Source: Terfezia claveryi (taxonomy: Eukaryota; Ascomycota; Pezizomycetes; Pezizales; Pezizaceae). Taken from it: a DNA stretch of 64,000 nucleotides. The notes below the pieces were generated by a model that searched no databases, was not told where the DNA came from, and was given only the letters and a program-made list of their open reading frames with translations. The position numbers and the translations under genes are program-made. Location of the stretch: NCBI GenBank assembly GCA_015179025.1, contig WHUX01000227.1:1-64000 (forward strand), read 5' to 3'. Below are positions 42,130 to 54,762 of the stretch, in pieces. How positions within the stretch are numbered: the first letter of the stretch is position 1; each line of letters begins with the position of its first letter.

Positions 42130-44290
42130 TAGAGTGCTTTATGGAGTAGTTCAGATTGAATTTTCCCTTTACTTACTCCGAACTGAAACTGAACTGAACT
42201 ATTCTCTACCTCACAATATCCAAAGTAGATTCTAACTACAAATAATCCAGAAAATACTGATTATGCAATTTCTTGACACACTATTATATCTTGTAATAAT
42301 GCCTCCCTCCCTATAATATAGCTCCCTCCCCATGACATGAGTCTACTACCCATGACAACTAGCATACTTCCTATGATACATATAATACAAATTGGCCTCT
42401 ACCTTCTATTCCCTATATTATCTACTATATAATTTAATGATCATAATTATTCATATATCATCTTCCTAATCACATCACCAGTCTATGTAGCCTTTCTCTC
42501 TATAACATAGCCACTCTCCCTGTAATACTACTCTACTACCTATAACAACTAGTGTATTCTCTATAGTATAGGTTATATAACCCTACCTTCACCTTCTACT
42601 CCCCGTATTTGTACTGTGCAATTTAATTAGCAAAATTATTTCTATTTTATTAACTTAACTACATTACTAGCTTAGATGTTCCTACTTCTCAATCTATCTA
42701 TACCCTATAATTCTTCCTTATTCTCTTCCGGAGTCAACTTATGAGTGGTATAGTAATGAGGGGTATGTCTTAAGTTCTTGCTCTCTTCTTTCTAAGTCAG
42801 ATGGATGTTACTAGTTCCTCTCCCCCTTGCTTCCTCAGCAATACATGCTGAGCCCAAATATTTAGTGTCATACTTCTTTGTCTAAATGGGCTGTATTCTA
42901 GATTCTTTCTCCCATCCTTCTTACCTATTTTAGAGCCACTACCTTCTTTACTCTTATTAGATAGAAAGTTGTTGCTATTGCTATTATTATCCAGTAAAGG
43001 TACTATTTTCTGCAAAAACTCTGCATCTAACCCTAAAGCTTGTACTGTACTAATGATATTTTCTATATCACCTTTTATCTTAAGTTGACAAGGTTCAGTA
43101 TTATATTCCACCTCTTCTAAATTCATATTTTGCCTCTTATCTCATGATTTGGAGATTAGCAGATCTTGGATTATTTGTCCCCCTAGTTGATTCCTCCTAT
43201 ATAGTATTATATCTTGCCCCAAACTAAATAGTCTTTCTACTGATACAGAGCTTACTAGGATGTTTAGGATATCATGTGCCATTTATACAAGAGTGGAAAA
43301 TTCTACTTGGTTAGATTTCTACCAACTTAATGGGTCCCCTTAGTATAATATAACAATCACTGAATTGAGGTACCTATATACTTTAGTCACTTCCTAATCA
43401 TTTTTTGAACTCCAAGCCTATAATCTCTGCATGATGTAAGATTGCTCGCTAATATTAGTATCTTGTACCTATTGATCCTTAGTTTTTAGAAAATACTAGT
43501 TGTAGGAGTTATATAAGTTCTCAAATTGTATCTTAAATGTATAACTATATTATTAGCTACATTCTTCCTAGTAGACTGAATTTTGTATAAAAATCAATAT
43601 GTTATAGGAGTATATATTTGTTATAGGTTCATGGGGCTATTATGGAATATAGTATTATCAGTAGCATCCCATTTTGTTAAGGCAATATCACCAAATTGAT
43701 CTAGGTGAAATTGAAGCATACTTATAGAAATCTCTATGCAAGACTGTACTCATAATTCCAACCTCCATTGTAGGATCATAGATTTGAACACTACCTCAAG
43801 AGTCGTATATTGTCAATTTTTTAGAGGGGTTTAAGATTGTTGCAATATTGCAAATAAACCCATACTAGCTAGTATCCTTATAATATTTCTACAGTAGCTT
43901 TTGACTAGATTTTATTGCATCTAGTAATCCAGGCACCCAAGGACTGTTAAGCTTTTGAACCTTCTAGCAATGGCAAGTAATATATTCAAATATGTTATTA
44001 TAAATAAAATAGGTATTCTAAATTATAGCCTTCTACTACTTGAAATATCATTCATGTAATCTGCGAATGCCTTCAGAAAGATAATAGCCTGATCTACTTA
44101 TCACCATTCATCTTTTTTAAGTTAAAAGGCTGTAAATTTAATATTTTAACTAATTTAGCAGTCAATTATATCTCTCAGTTATCGTTCCTGTACTAATATA
44201 TCAAAATTGAATTTCAATATATTTTAATATCTTGGAGTAAACTAATAGGTTGAGTCTTGTTTCCTTCCTATAGTGCTTTGAATTATGACA
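42130..44290 (-). mobile_element. hAT-2, inverted and truncated relative of hAT-1
   Basis: Starts with the TIR TAGAGTGCTTTATGGAG and is the reverse complement of about 38630-40788 of hAT-1. Homology stops near 44290 (ATTCAAAGCACTATAGG side). The 5' half and left TIR are absent. The two hAT copies are tail to tail with a 1.34-kb spacer. Confidence 0.85.
42797..44290 (-). pseudogene. hAT-2 transposase, C-terminal half
   Basis: The C-terminal extension NLEEVEYNTEPCQLKIKGDI is open from 43126 and ends in LNIWAQHVLLRKQGGEELVT, longer than the copy in hAT-1, which stops at AQHAL. Upstream on the same strand is the hAT dimerisation domain DPLSWWKSN, MAHDILNILVSSVSVERLFS and NQLGGQIIQDLLIS (43140-43340), then the catalytic-domain remnants to about 44290. 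It serves as a second witness of the ancestral protein. Confidence 0.85.
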
Positions 44291-44509
44291 GATGTGAATA
44301 TTAAAAATAATAATATCCTTTTGATATAGTTAAGTAATTCCATATAATACATCATTCTCTCTTACAATTACTTCCACATCATTTTGATACCCAATATGGA
44401 CACTTGATACCTGATTAAGGACTTCTGTATTATTTCTTTTATATGTGTTTACATGTCGTTCATATGTTCTTATTATCTCTACTTACTTTCCTAACTTAGT
44501 ATCTATTAT
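44291..44509. other. Unassigned junction left of GypA-4
   Basis: Homology with hAT-1 has ended. The sequence ATTATCATTGC resumes right of GypA-4 at 50682. Nothing recognised. The last five bases ATTAT are the GypA-4 target duplication. Confidence 0.6.
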
Positions 44510-45055
44510 TGTGACGACGGCTCTGGGGATAAGGCGACCAAGAGGTACGCTAGGGCAAGGGCAAGGCTAGGGTAACACACACGTAGGAACGCTACGTGTG
44601 TAACTTAGAGGAAAAGGCTAGGACGGGGGTAAGGGCGAGGGCGAGAGAGGCACATAGGAGTAGTAGGAGGCAGCAGGGCTGCAGAGATAAGGCAAGGCAA
44701 GGCAAGAATAGGAGGTTCATAGGGTAGGCAGCAGGGCTGCAGAGTCGAGGCAAGACAAGGAGGTGCACAAGGGAGATGCACTAACGTGGAGAGAAGCAAA
44801 GCCTTGTATTGGATATACAAGACGTTGGATGGGGATCCAACGACAGTACGAGGAACAGGCTCTATATATACATAACTCGGTCAGGGCAATAGGGGAAATA
44901 AGCTTCCCAAGATCCCTATCTCAGAAGCCAAGTAAGGTAACGATAACAATAACCCATCACCTGTGATCGCAGGTGATGACAAAGACAACAATAGCAATAT
45001 CCTATCACCTGTGTCGTAGGTGATAGCGAGGACAACTAAGCATATGGTTGTGACA
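44510..45055 (-). repeat. GypA-4 3' LTR (546 bp, long type)
   Basis: TGTGACGACGGCTC to GGTTGTGACA. Carries an intact primer hairpin (GACGTTGGATGGGGATCCAACG region, about 44822-44844) and two palindromes ATCACCTG...CAGGTGAT (44956-44977, 45003-45025). Confidence 0.93.
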
Positions 45056-45179
45056 CTACCTCCCCCCTTTAGGCTGGAGCTCCAGCGACTAGGAGGTCTG
45101 GGCATGACAACCAGCAAAATCAGCACAGAAAACAACAACAAGGGTAAAAACAACAACCCTAACTCCAAACTACAATAAA

Positions 45180-46440
45180 GACATAGAGTCATGACATCAG
45201 TCAACTGGGCAGAGCCTCCTCGAGTAACATTAGTGGAACAGGCTAATGAGGTCCTGTGCATTCTCCAAGTCCTCTGCAAGTTGCCAGGTAGCCTCCTCAT
45301 CCCCTAACCACTTGACCTTATACTAAACTCATTTATAGCATTTCCTTGAATCTAGTACCTCCTCAATCTCCTACTCCTCTTCACCTGCGATCATCACTGG
45401 AGGAGGTGGAGGGTGCTTTTGCCCGGGAAGGGGATCGTTGGTGGCTGGCTCGATCTTCAAGACATGAATGACCGGATGGTACTTGATATCCTTGGGAAAC
45501 CTCAGCCGATAAGTATGAGTGCCAACAGCTGCTAACACCTCATAGGGGCCTAGGAACTTGTGATCCAGCTTGTGAGAGGGTCATTCTGTCCAGAAGTGTC
45601 GGCTAGAGAGCCATACCTTGTCTCCTGGTTAGTATTTGGGGGCCGGTAACCTAGACCTATTGGTATATTCTGCTTGCCTGACCTGAGCATAACCTAACTC
45701 AGCCTTCAGGGTAGAGTGGAGTTCAGCGATCTCAACTGCAAACTTCTTAGCTGGGAGGTAGGCTTTTTGTAGGGGCACCAGGGCATCCACAAACCGGGGG
45801 TGCCAACTGTAGTTAGCTAGGAAAAGTGAGGTTTTGGAGGATTCCGAGAACTAGTTTTTCGCGGCAAACTCGCAGGTGGCCAGCAAAGAAACCCAGTTAT
45901 CCTGCTAGTAATTAATAAAGGCCCGCAGGTATTGCTCCATAATGGCGTTCATCCTCTCCGATTGGCTGTCCGTCTGGAGGTGATATGCTATGGACAAATA
46001 CACTTTAACCCCCAGAAGCTAGCAGAATACTCTCCAAAAGTCTGAGGTGAACTGAGGGCCATGGTCGGACATAATAAATTCGGGAAGCCCATGGTACCAG
46101 AACACGTTGTTGAGTTAGAGGTTGGCCAGCTTCTGAGTAGAACAGGTATCCCGACAAGGTACAACATGCCTCATCTTTGTTAACCAGTCTACTACTATCA
46201 GAATAGCATTGAACCCCGAGTCTTCCGGCAATTCTATCACGAAATCCATGGTCAGGTGCAGCCAGGGCCGATCTGGAATCTCCAAAGGTTTCATAGTCCC
46301 GTACGGGGCATGGCGGACAGGCTTAGCATGCTTGCAAACATGGCAGTTCCATATGTACCGCTCTATGTCCTTCCGCTGGTCAATCCAGGTGTACTCCCTA
46401 GCCAGAAGCTCTAACGTTTTTGCCACTTCAAGGTGACCTG
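45180..46440 (-). pseudogene. pol: GypA-4 integrase and chromodomain
   Basis: Chromodomain tail about 45180-45400 (QRTWRMHRTSLACSTNVT at the C end). The GPY/F region is near 45500-45700. The core has LHLTMDFVIELPEDSGFNAI and LIVVDWLTKMRHVVPCRDT (46115-46426), and SDHGPQFTSDFW near 46060. Zinc domain IERYIWNCHVCKHAKP has its Cys pair. TAG stops are scattered (for example at CSE-L-VF sites near 45850). Confidence 0.87.
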
Positions 46441-46573
46441 CAACCAGGCTGTCATGATGCTCTTCTATTAGCCTCAGGCGTAACCTTCCTTCTAGTATAT
46501 AGAGCTGATCATAGTGGTATAGAAAGCCCTCCTGGATGGTACCCTCAGCTAGGGAGATCTTGGAGTGGCGGCG

Positions 46574-48042
46574 CTAGCCAGAATCTACTGCGGTGATAAT
46601 TTCCTTGGCCAGGAGGTCATCCTCGTATGCCTGTCTCACCAGTTGTCGGAAATTAGCTCTTGCCTCAGCCTCCGCATTAGCCTTAGCAAGGACATTGGCC
46701 ACCAGATCAAGGTTTTCGGGCTTCAATCCCACCTGATTTTGGTATTTTAGCCTTTCATCCTCCCTCTTAGAGAGATCTCCTGATCTCCGAGTTAATGCAT
46801 CAGGCTTGCCACTAGCTTTTCCGGGTCGGTACTTGATCTTAAAGTTGAACCGAGAGAGGAATTCCGACCACCTAGTCTGCCGTCGGTTGAGCAGCTTGTT
46901 AGTTGTAAAATACTCAAGGTTTTTGTGATCAGATAATACCTCAATAATCCTCTTGGCTGAATCCAGATATAGCCTCCACTCCTCGAACACCCTTACAATG
47001 GCCATCAGCTCCTTATTGTAGATCTCGTTGTTGCACTCAGCTGGGGAGTGCTTTTTCAAGAAGTAGGCCACTGGGTGGAGGATGCCGTTAATATACTGAG
47101 AGAGGATTCTCACGGAGACATAATCGGAGGCATCAGTTTCGACAACACATTCCTGGTCAGGGTCGAAATATACCAGGATTGGTGCTGAGCAGAAGGCTTC
47201 CTTCAGGTTCTGGAAGGCCAACTGGGCTTCTAGATTCTACTGGAAGGCCTATTTCACTATCAGGTGTGAGCTAGCTTCTGCCTTTGTTTTCGTCAAGGCC
47301 ATCAGGAATGCTGTAATCTTTGAGTATTCCAGTATGAACTGGCAGTAAAAGTTGGCAAATCCTAGGAAGGCTTACACATCCTTCAAGTTGGCTGGGGTTT
47401 CCCACTCCTGGATTGCGGCAACTTTGGCAGGATCTATCCGGATGCCTTCCGTGGTAATAATCAACCCCAGATATTTGACTCCTGCACATGAAACTCGTAT
47501 TTCTCGGGCTTGAGGTACAATCCAGCTTGCTTTAGCTTTTCCAATACCTGTCGGACATGAATATTGTATTCTGCTAGGATATCTGAATAGATCAAGATAT
47601 TATAGAGGTAAGCAGTGCAGAATACATCCAAGAAGTCTTGTAGGGTATCGTTAATAAAGTGCTAGAAGGAGGCCGGAGTGTTGGTTAATCCAAAGGGCAT
47701 GACATTGTACTCGAAGTGGCCATAATGAGTTTGGAAGGCCATTTTCCACTCCTCCCCCTCGGCAATCTGTATCAGGTTGTATGCCTCTCTCAAATCCAGT
47801 TTGGTGAACCATTTGGCCTTAGAAAGCTTTACTAATGTCTCCTAGATCAGAGGCAGGAGATACCTGTTCTTGACCATTATCTTGTTTAGGCCACGATAAT
47901 CCATGCACAACCGAAGAGAGGCATCCGATTTTTTCACAAACAGCACAGGAGCACCTGCTGGAGAAGAGCTATGGCAAATGAAGATCTTGTTGAGGTTTTC
48001 CTCTAAGTATTTCTTTAGGGCCTCCAGCTCCACCCGGGACAT
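46574..48042 (-). pseudogene. pol: GypA-4 reverse transcriptase and RNase H
   Basis: RNase H is open from 47221 to 46574: [40 protein letters not shown] and [17 protein letters not shown], then the short [12 protein letters not shown] linker. RT shows [20 protein letters not shown] (47842-47960). The catalytic motif reads YLYN in place of YLDD near 47605-47616, so both aspartates are lost. Confidence 0.88.
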
Positions 48043-48105
48043 TCCATAGAGGGGCCCATAGGGGGGGGTTTTTCCTTCTACCAGTGGAATTGTGTGGTCA
48101 TATGG

Positions 48106-49178
48106 TCAGTGGGGCACCAGCTTCTCCGCAGCTTTTTTCGAGAACAGATCAATAACCTCGTGATATTCATTTAGGACCATGGCCTTCCACTCCTCTTTAG
48201 GCCGTATCTTGTTAATTTCCAGATTCACCTCATATATGGACAGGGCATGAGCCTTCAGCTTGTGCCTTCTGGTGAGGTAAGCGAAAGCCCCTGCCCTGAT
48301 AAAGCTAACATTCAGGGGTTTTTGGGGAACAGGGGGCACAGGAGAAATGGGGGAATTAGTATCGAGGTGTGCAGGCAGGTGCACCATCTGGGTTGGGTGG
48401 ATTATTGGGTTGAGCAAGGCACACAACCCAGTGACGGTGGCCTTTGGATTCCTGTAGTACTTTTTGCAATATTGGCTGTTGAACTGCAGGGTGTAGGAGC
48501 TGAAGCTGACCAATACATCATGTATTCTAAGCTAAGGGATTTCATGGACAATTGGGTATTTGAGCTTTGTCATAAACATTGGGAGGGTTGCTTCGAAGTG
48601 ATCCCCGACCAGGGCAGGCATACACGCAATATTGGTGATATCGCCAGAGGAGATGGGCTGACTGTCAATGACATCCAGAACACAGGAGGTTTTGAGCTTT
48701 GATATGGGTATGAAGAATTTATGGACCAAGGCCTGGTCAACAAATGCAATTCCTGAAGCTCTACAATTTATAAGGGCTAATATGGTGATTATTCTATCAT
48801 TGATATTAAGGAAGATAGATACAACAAAATGCTCGCTGAACAAGCGAGATTTGTCAACAACAGAAAAAGCAGAAGAAACAGAAAATGCAGATAAAGACAA
48901 ACATAGATGGCCTGGGGCAGGTGCCTTGCTAGTGTCAGTAACTAGGTAAGGGATAGGGCTTTTCCCGACTCGTTAAGCTCCTCAATCCTAAGCACTGGGG
49001 TATCAAAGATAGCGTGGATGGTGAAGGAGTGATTCTTTCGAAGGGGGCAAGCTGCAATGAAGTAGTCAGCCTTCTCACAGGCTATGCATAGCCCATTATT
49101 CCGGCGGCGTTCCATCTCTTCTTGGGTCAGGCGGAGTCTGCCCGCGGATAAGTCCATAGAGGCCGGTTCACCCGCCAT
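48106..49178 (-). pseudogene. pol: GypA-4 knuckle, protease and spacer
   Basis: The knuckle reads CIACEKADYFIAACPLRK, with the zinc-binding His changed to Tyr (49030-49095). Protease ALINCRASGIAF has Asp to Asn and Gly to Arg at the active site (about 48750-48785). VHEIP replaces LGIPWL. The spacer GAGAFAYLTRRHKLKAHALS is conserved (48250-48310). Confidence 0.87.
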
Positions 49179-50104
49179 GAGAGAATGGTGGGCTGGCTTG
49201 TTCGGAGGGGTTACGGGGGCCTGTGGATGGGGGCGAGGTGCTGAAAAGGTCGATCATGGGGGTGCAGTTGTAGGGGAGGCCTTAAGGCTGTTTCTAAACC
49301 TGGCCATCTTTTGCTCCAATTGGCTGGTCTAATCAATGAATTCCTCAAGGGTGGGGACATCCGGGAAATTGATGTGTGCCTGTCTGAGTTCCACACTTAA
49401 GCCTTCCTAGAATTGGTCCAGTTTGATCTTGTCGCTCCAGTCGACTTCTGCAGCCAGCCTAGAGAATTCAGCCACATAGGTGGCCAGGTCAGTATTTCTT
49501 TGTCAGAGGGCCCAGAGGGCTCAAGTGGCCATTCCTTCTAGATCCGGATCTCCGAACGCTCGGTCAAGGATCATGAATAGGGCGGAGATATCCACTAGTT
49601 TGATACCTGTTTCCAACACCTAGGGCTAGATTTGGTCTAGGGCCATCCTCTCCAGCAGGCCGTAAACGTACGCAAGTTTGTGCTGGGTGATTGGGAACTT
49701 AGCGGCGTCTCCATTGAGCTTAATATGGATGGAGTTTTTCCAGGCCTTAAGGCGGGCCCGTTTGCCGTTATATTTGGGTGGGGTGGAAAGGTCTTAGGTT
49801 TTGGTGGGCGTAGTGGTCATAGGTGCCTGTGCAGTTGCAGCGGCAAAGGCACGGTTGAGATTGCACATGGTTACTCGGTCGGCTGCGAGGTCCTCTTGAA
49901 GGAGGAGGATTTCATCTTCGGCTTCTTTCAGCCTTTGCTGGGTGTCCTAGAGCTCCGCTCCTTGTTTTTCGCCAATCTTATAGGTGGCAGTAAAGATATC
50001 GATGGCCATTCGGCGGTATTCCAACAGCTGGGATAGGTTGAGAGTATTGGGGTTTCCCGCCATACTTGGAACCTGTCAGTGGATAACAGGGTTGGTTCGG
50101 ACAT
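49179..50104 (-). pseudogene. gag: GypA-4 gag, frame-broken
   Basis: The ATG at 50104 (MSEPTLL) lies 20-odd bases after the priming site, as in GypA-1. The capsid region is legible in pieces near 49540-49800 (RAFGDPD-like, PPKYNGKRARLKAWKNSIHI-like) but changes phase several times. Confidence 0.75.
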
Positions 50105-50135
50105 TGTACTGGTTGGTCAGAGCGATCCAACATAG

Positions 50136-50681
50136 TATGACAACAGTTCTGGGGACAAGGCAACCAAGGGGTATGCTGGGGCAAGGGCAAGGTTAGGGTA
50201 ACACACACGTAGGAATGCTACATGTGTGACTTAGGGGAAAAGGCTAGGACGGGGCTAAGGGTGAGGGCAAGAGAGGCATACAAGAGTAGTAGGAGGCAGC
50301 AGGGCTGCATTGACAAGATAAGGCAAGGCAAGGACAGGAGGTTCACGGGGTGGGCAGCAGGGCTGCAGAGTCGAGGCGAGACAAGGAGGTGCATAAGGGA
50401 GATGCACCAATGTAGAGAGAAGCAAAGCCCTGTATTGGATATACAAGACATTGGATGGGGATCCAACAACAGTACGAGGAACAGGCTCTATATATACATA
50501 ACTCGGTCAGGGTAATGGAGGAAATAAGCTTCTCAAGATCTCTATCTCGGAAGCCAAGCAAGGTAACAATAACAATAACCCATCACCGGCAATCACAGGT
50601 GATGACAAAGACAACAATGGCAATATCCCATCACCTGCATCGCAGGTGATGGCGAGGACAACTGAGCACACAGTTGTGACA
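50136..50681 (-). repeat. GypA-4 5' LTR (546 bp)
   Basis: TATGACAACAGTTC to CAGTTGTGACA. Same length as its partner. The hairpin primer reads ACATTGGAT (50448-50456), one G-to-A from the family. The priming site is at 50125-50133. Confidence 0.93.
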
Positions 50682-50686
50682 ATTAT

Positions 50687-51191
50687 CATTGCATAATGCT
50701 GCTTTACTACTTAAGGTTACTTCTTACTTGTCTTAGTTGTTATGACTCAATGATCACCTCTTCTATAACTTTCTATTATATTCATTGACTTATATTCCTA
50801 TTTTAGTCACACACCTCTATGTATTTCTTCATTTACAAATATACAATATATTATTCTTAGGTTATGGAACTTAAACTTTCTTACTAGATCTTTATGCTCA
50901 ACTCGTAATATTATTTACAAGTTTCCTACTCCTGTATCTAGTTCTACATACTTCTCAATTAGACTCTATAGACTGTCTACTCTTGACATAGTTCTACTAT
51001 CTACTCTCTCACACTTTTACTTACTCGCACTCTCTGCTTAATAGCACTACTATCTATAGCTACTTCCTCTATAATTACTACCACGATACCTTCACTCATA
51101 GTAACCTTTCAATAGATTATGAGCCTAGAATAGCTCAGGAAAACTCAATAACTTTCTCACATTCACCTTCCCTTTTATATATATCTATACA
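50687..51191 (+). repeat. Copia leader, possible 5' LTR
   Basis: A TG...CA candidate runs from TGTTATGACTCAATG (about 50738) to TCTATACA (51191), directly before the copia gag ATG. TGGTATCTGG at 51193 resembles a copia priming site overlapping the start codon. With no partner LTR in the window this is only a suggestion. Confidence 0.3.
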
Positions 51192-54100
51192 ATGGTATCT
51201 GGTTTAGGATCTGGTTCTGGCAGTAAAGGAAAGGCTATACCCTCTATCTTCTAACCACCAAAAGACTTCAAGCCTATTCCAGTTAAACTTGACAATATTG
51301 AGTCACTTACTAGTAAAGATAACTATGAAGACTGGGCTGATACTATCAAGATGATTATAAGAGGCATAGGTTGTAAGAAACTTATTATTGAAGGACTTAA
51401 ACCTGTGACAGATATGATACAAGAAGAGAATGAACTCTTCACAGCTATGGAAAATCAAGCTATCCTTATGCTAATACAGGTTATCAGCAAACCTATACTG
51501 AAGGTCGTCTCTAAGTTTGATTTACCACATGAAATCTGGACTTATCTCAAAGACCAGTATTACTATGATACTCCATTCTCTTTCATACATCAACTATATA
51601 CACTCTTTAGCTTAGCCTCTACCTATACTTCTACTATCTCCTTCTCCGACTTTATTGAGTAAAATAATATTAAGTGGTCTTGACTTTACTCTCTCACTGG
51701 CTCTTCAGATGAATATTGCAAATCCCTCTACACTTTCCTTAATAAAGACGAAGCCAAAAGGGACATCCTTCTCTCCTTCCTCGTTGAATGTCACTTTAAT
51801 ATAGTTGACAATCTCTCAACTAAGTCTGACCTTACTTATGCTGATACAAAACTATGTCTACTTTCTGTTAGTTCCAAAATCGAAAAACAGAACACTACTC
51901 TCTCTCCCTCCTTCAAAAAGAAAGGCAAGCCTTAACAGCAGCAATCACAACAACAGAACAGCAGCTCCAATATAGAATGCACCTATTGCAAGAAGCATTA
52001 AGTTGGTAAATATATAGGTCATATATAGCAGAAATGCTAGAAGTTGAAGAAGTCAAATGAGGATATGAAGAATGATAAAAATAAGGAAGATAAGAAGGAA
52101 TAGGCTCTTATCGTTGGTAGCTCTTGTAGCTCTAAGGATGAGGCTCTCAGCATCTGTAATCTATCCTGAAAAACTATCTAGAAATTCGATATAGTATATA
52201 GTACTCATATAACCAACAACATAGGACACTTCAAAAACTTTTCAAAGGATAGTGGAACTGTAGAAGGAGCTGGCAATAATCTCCTCGAAGCTAAAGAAAA
52301 AAAGACAGTCCTTCTTAACCATCTACTCTCTAATGGCTCTACTTCCACTGTTCGTCTTGTTAATATTCAATATGTTCTTTCTCTTAGTCACTTACTATTT
52401 TCTTGGAATACTGTCCGATCTTGTCTTTCTACTTTCTCTACGGACTTTAGTTTTTATGTTACAAAGAAAAGTAATGATTCTGTATTATTTATGGTGGAAT
52501 TTGTGGGAAGTTTCCTATTTATTATTGAGTCAAATAAAAAGGCATTAGTTTCCTCCTTTCAAAAAACTATCAATTACTGGTATTAGTCATTCGGTTATTA
52601 AGCCATTACTGTCCTCAAGCATAAAGAACTCTACTCTGATGGTGATATTCTCCCAACACCTCCTGATAACTATTATTGCGAGCTATGCATACTTGCCAAA
52701 TCTACTCACTCTGTCCCTAAGTCTACAACATCTCGTACCTCCAATATTCTTAAACTCATTTACTTAGATCTTAGTAGTAAACTCCCCATACCCTCTTTTG
52801 GTGGAGCAAGCTACTTCATCATACTCATTGATGACTACTCTCATGCTTCTTAAGTCTACTTCCTCAAACAAAAATCTAACTCAACCAAATTAATCCAAGA
52901 CTTTATTACTTTAGTTAAAAAGCAAACATCACACCATGTTAAATAGTTTTGTACTAATAATAGTGGAGAGTATGTTAATAAAGATCTCAAACAGTTCTTT
53001 AAGTCAAAAGACATTGTATATAAACTAATGCCCTCTTACTCTTATGAATCTAATAGTATAGCTGAATGCTTCAACCGTACAATATAAAACATGATAAGGG
53101 CTATGTTGATGAATATGGACAAAAGATTCTAGGCTGAAGCATGTTCAATTTCGACCTATCTCCGAAATCGGTCACCTCATAGTACTGTCAAAGGGAAGAC
53201 TCCCTACTAGGTCTTTTATGGCAATAAACCTACCATCTCTCACCTTTAACTCTTTGGTAAGGAATATTATATACATATACTTGAGGAACGATGACCTACA
53301 GGCAGTAAACTCCTACTACAGGCTAAGAAAGGTATATTCATTAGTTATACTAATAGCACAGCAATCTACAAGGTCCATGTACCTTCTAGAAAGTATACTT
53401 ATACAGTTCGAGTACAAGATATCATTTTTGGACCAAGTACAACTCTAGAAGGGGTACCTCTACCTACATCTAACTCGTCTAATCCATCATGGTCACCAAC
53501 TATGAATACTACTTTTTCTCCTACTTCTCTACTTGAAGTAATCCCATACACTGGCTCAGAATTCCCAAACAAATATTTCTGGCAACAATAGTGTATACAA
53601 AATCCAAAACAAGCAAAAGAATGGTACTTTAAGGGATACTCACTCATTCATAAAGCATAGTTCCCTGGTATGACTCTTTTCCATCTAACTAAAACAATAT
53701 TAGACACAATTACTTCTTCACTACCTATTCCTCCAATATCAACTGCAACATCATCTTCTCCTCTACTAGCTCCTAGACCTATATCCAAACCAACTCTATA
53801 AGTTCACTTACCTCCTCCACCTCAAAATAGAGATGAATATTCATTAGTTACTACTCTTCCTCAAGACCTTCAACAATCTTTACCTAATAACTCTAACGAT
53901 AAAAACTTCACCTGAATCGTTAGTGGAAAAATAGTTAGACCAACAACTATTACCAAGGCAGGTCGAGCTATTTTTCAACCAATTAAATTCGGAACTGCAC
54001 AAGCTCCCATTGTCCCTATATTTGGTATAAAGATACAGTTTGATGGTTATTCTAGATTAATTGAAGACCCACCTGAAGTCTTTGATAAGGATAATAAAGA

Positions 54101-54762
54101 AGATATAGTATTGATCACTTTAGTCTTACAATATAGTGATGAACCTCGAACCTTTAAACAGGCTGTTAACTCATCTGATGAAGAAAAATAGAGAAAGACT
54201 ATGAATAATAAGTTGGAATCTATGAAGGATCAGAATGTTTAGAAAGTAGTTCAAATACCATAGGATAGGAATATTATTGAAAGCAAGTGGGTATTTCAGA
54301 TTAAGCGAGATACTAATAGGAATATCGATTGATATATGGCTCGTCTAGATGCTCAAGGTTTTTCTCAACAACCTGGCACAGACTTCAATGAAATCTTTTC
54401 TCCTCTTGTCCAATACGACTTTCTTTATCTCCTTATTACTCTATCTGCCTATTTCTAATAGGAACCTCAACAAATGGATATCAAAGTAGCTTTTCTTTAT
54501 AGCTCTTTGAATGAAATTATCTACATGCAACTCTTGGAAGGCACTTGGATTGACAGCATGTATGCTAAACTTAACTGATCCATTTATGGATTAAAGCAGT
54601 CTCCTTATCAGTAGTATAGATAATTAATATTTTTTCTCCTAACAATAGGTTTCTCTGCTTGTGCCTTTGACCCCTGCATCTTTGTCCATAAGTCTGGCAT
54701 AATCATACTTACCCTTTATGTCAATGATATTACTTTATTTAGATACAATGACTTAGCTATTA
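51192..54762 (+). pseudogene. Ty1/copia Gag-Pol, cut by GypB-2
   Basis: Gag from ATG 51192 (MVSGLGSGSGSKGKAIPSIF). A UBN2-like part is SKDNYEDWADTIKMIIRGIG, and a knuckle remnant CTYCKKH...KC lies at 51978-52035. The GAG-pre-integrase segment is DNYYCELCILAKSTHSVPKS (about 52670-52730). The integrase has LIYLDLSSKLPIPSFGGASY, the second catalytic site as CTNNSGEYVN (Asp to Asn) and SIAECFNRTI. The RT-side linker is KWVFQIKRDTN, and RT has EPQQMDIKVAFLYSSLNEII, SIYGLKQSPY and YVND (54717-54728) where YVDD is expected. Domain order PR-IN-RT is copia, not gypsy. It ends at 54762. RNase H and the 3' LTR are beyond GypB-2. Confidence 0.9.

Larger units (their letters stand above)
44510..50681 (-). 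mobile_element. GypA-4, complete chromovirus (6172 bp), RIP-degraded
   Basis: Two 546-bp LTRs (44510-45055, 50136-50681) and 5-bp flanks ATTAT (44505-44509, 50682-50686). The interior reads on the minus strand as gag to chromodomain. A polypurine tract AAAGGGGGGAGGTAG abuts the 3' LTR (45056-45070). RIP damage is lighter than in GypA-3. RNase H, for example, is open for 215 codons. Confidence 0.96.

Noticed and set aside
51351..51662. Host gene candidate of 104 codons
   Set aside because: It is the UBN2-like part of copia gag, in frame with the start at 51192 through one TAG.
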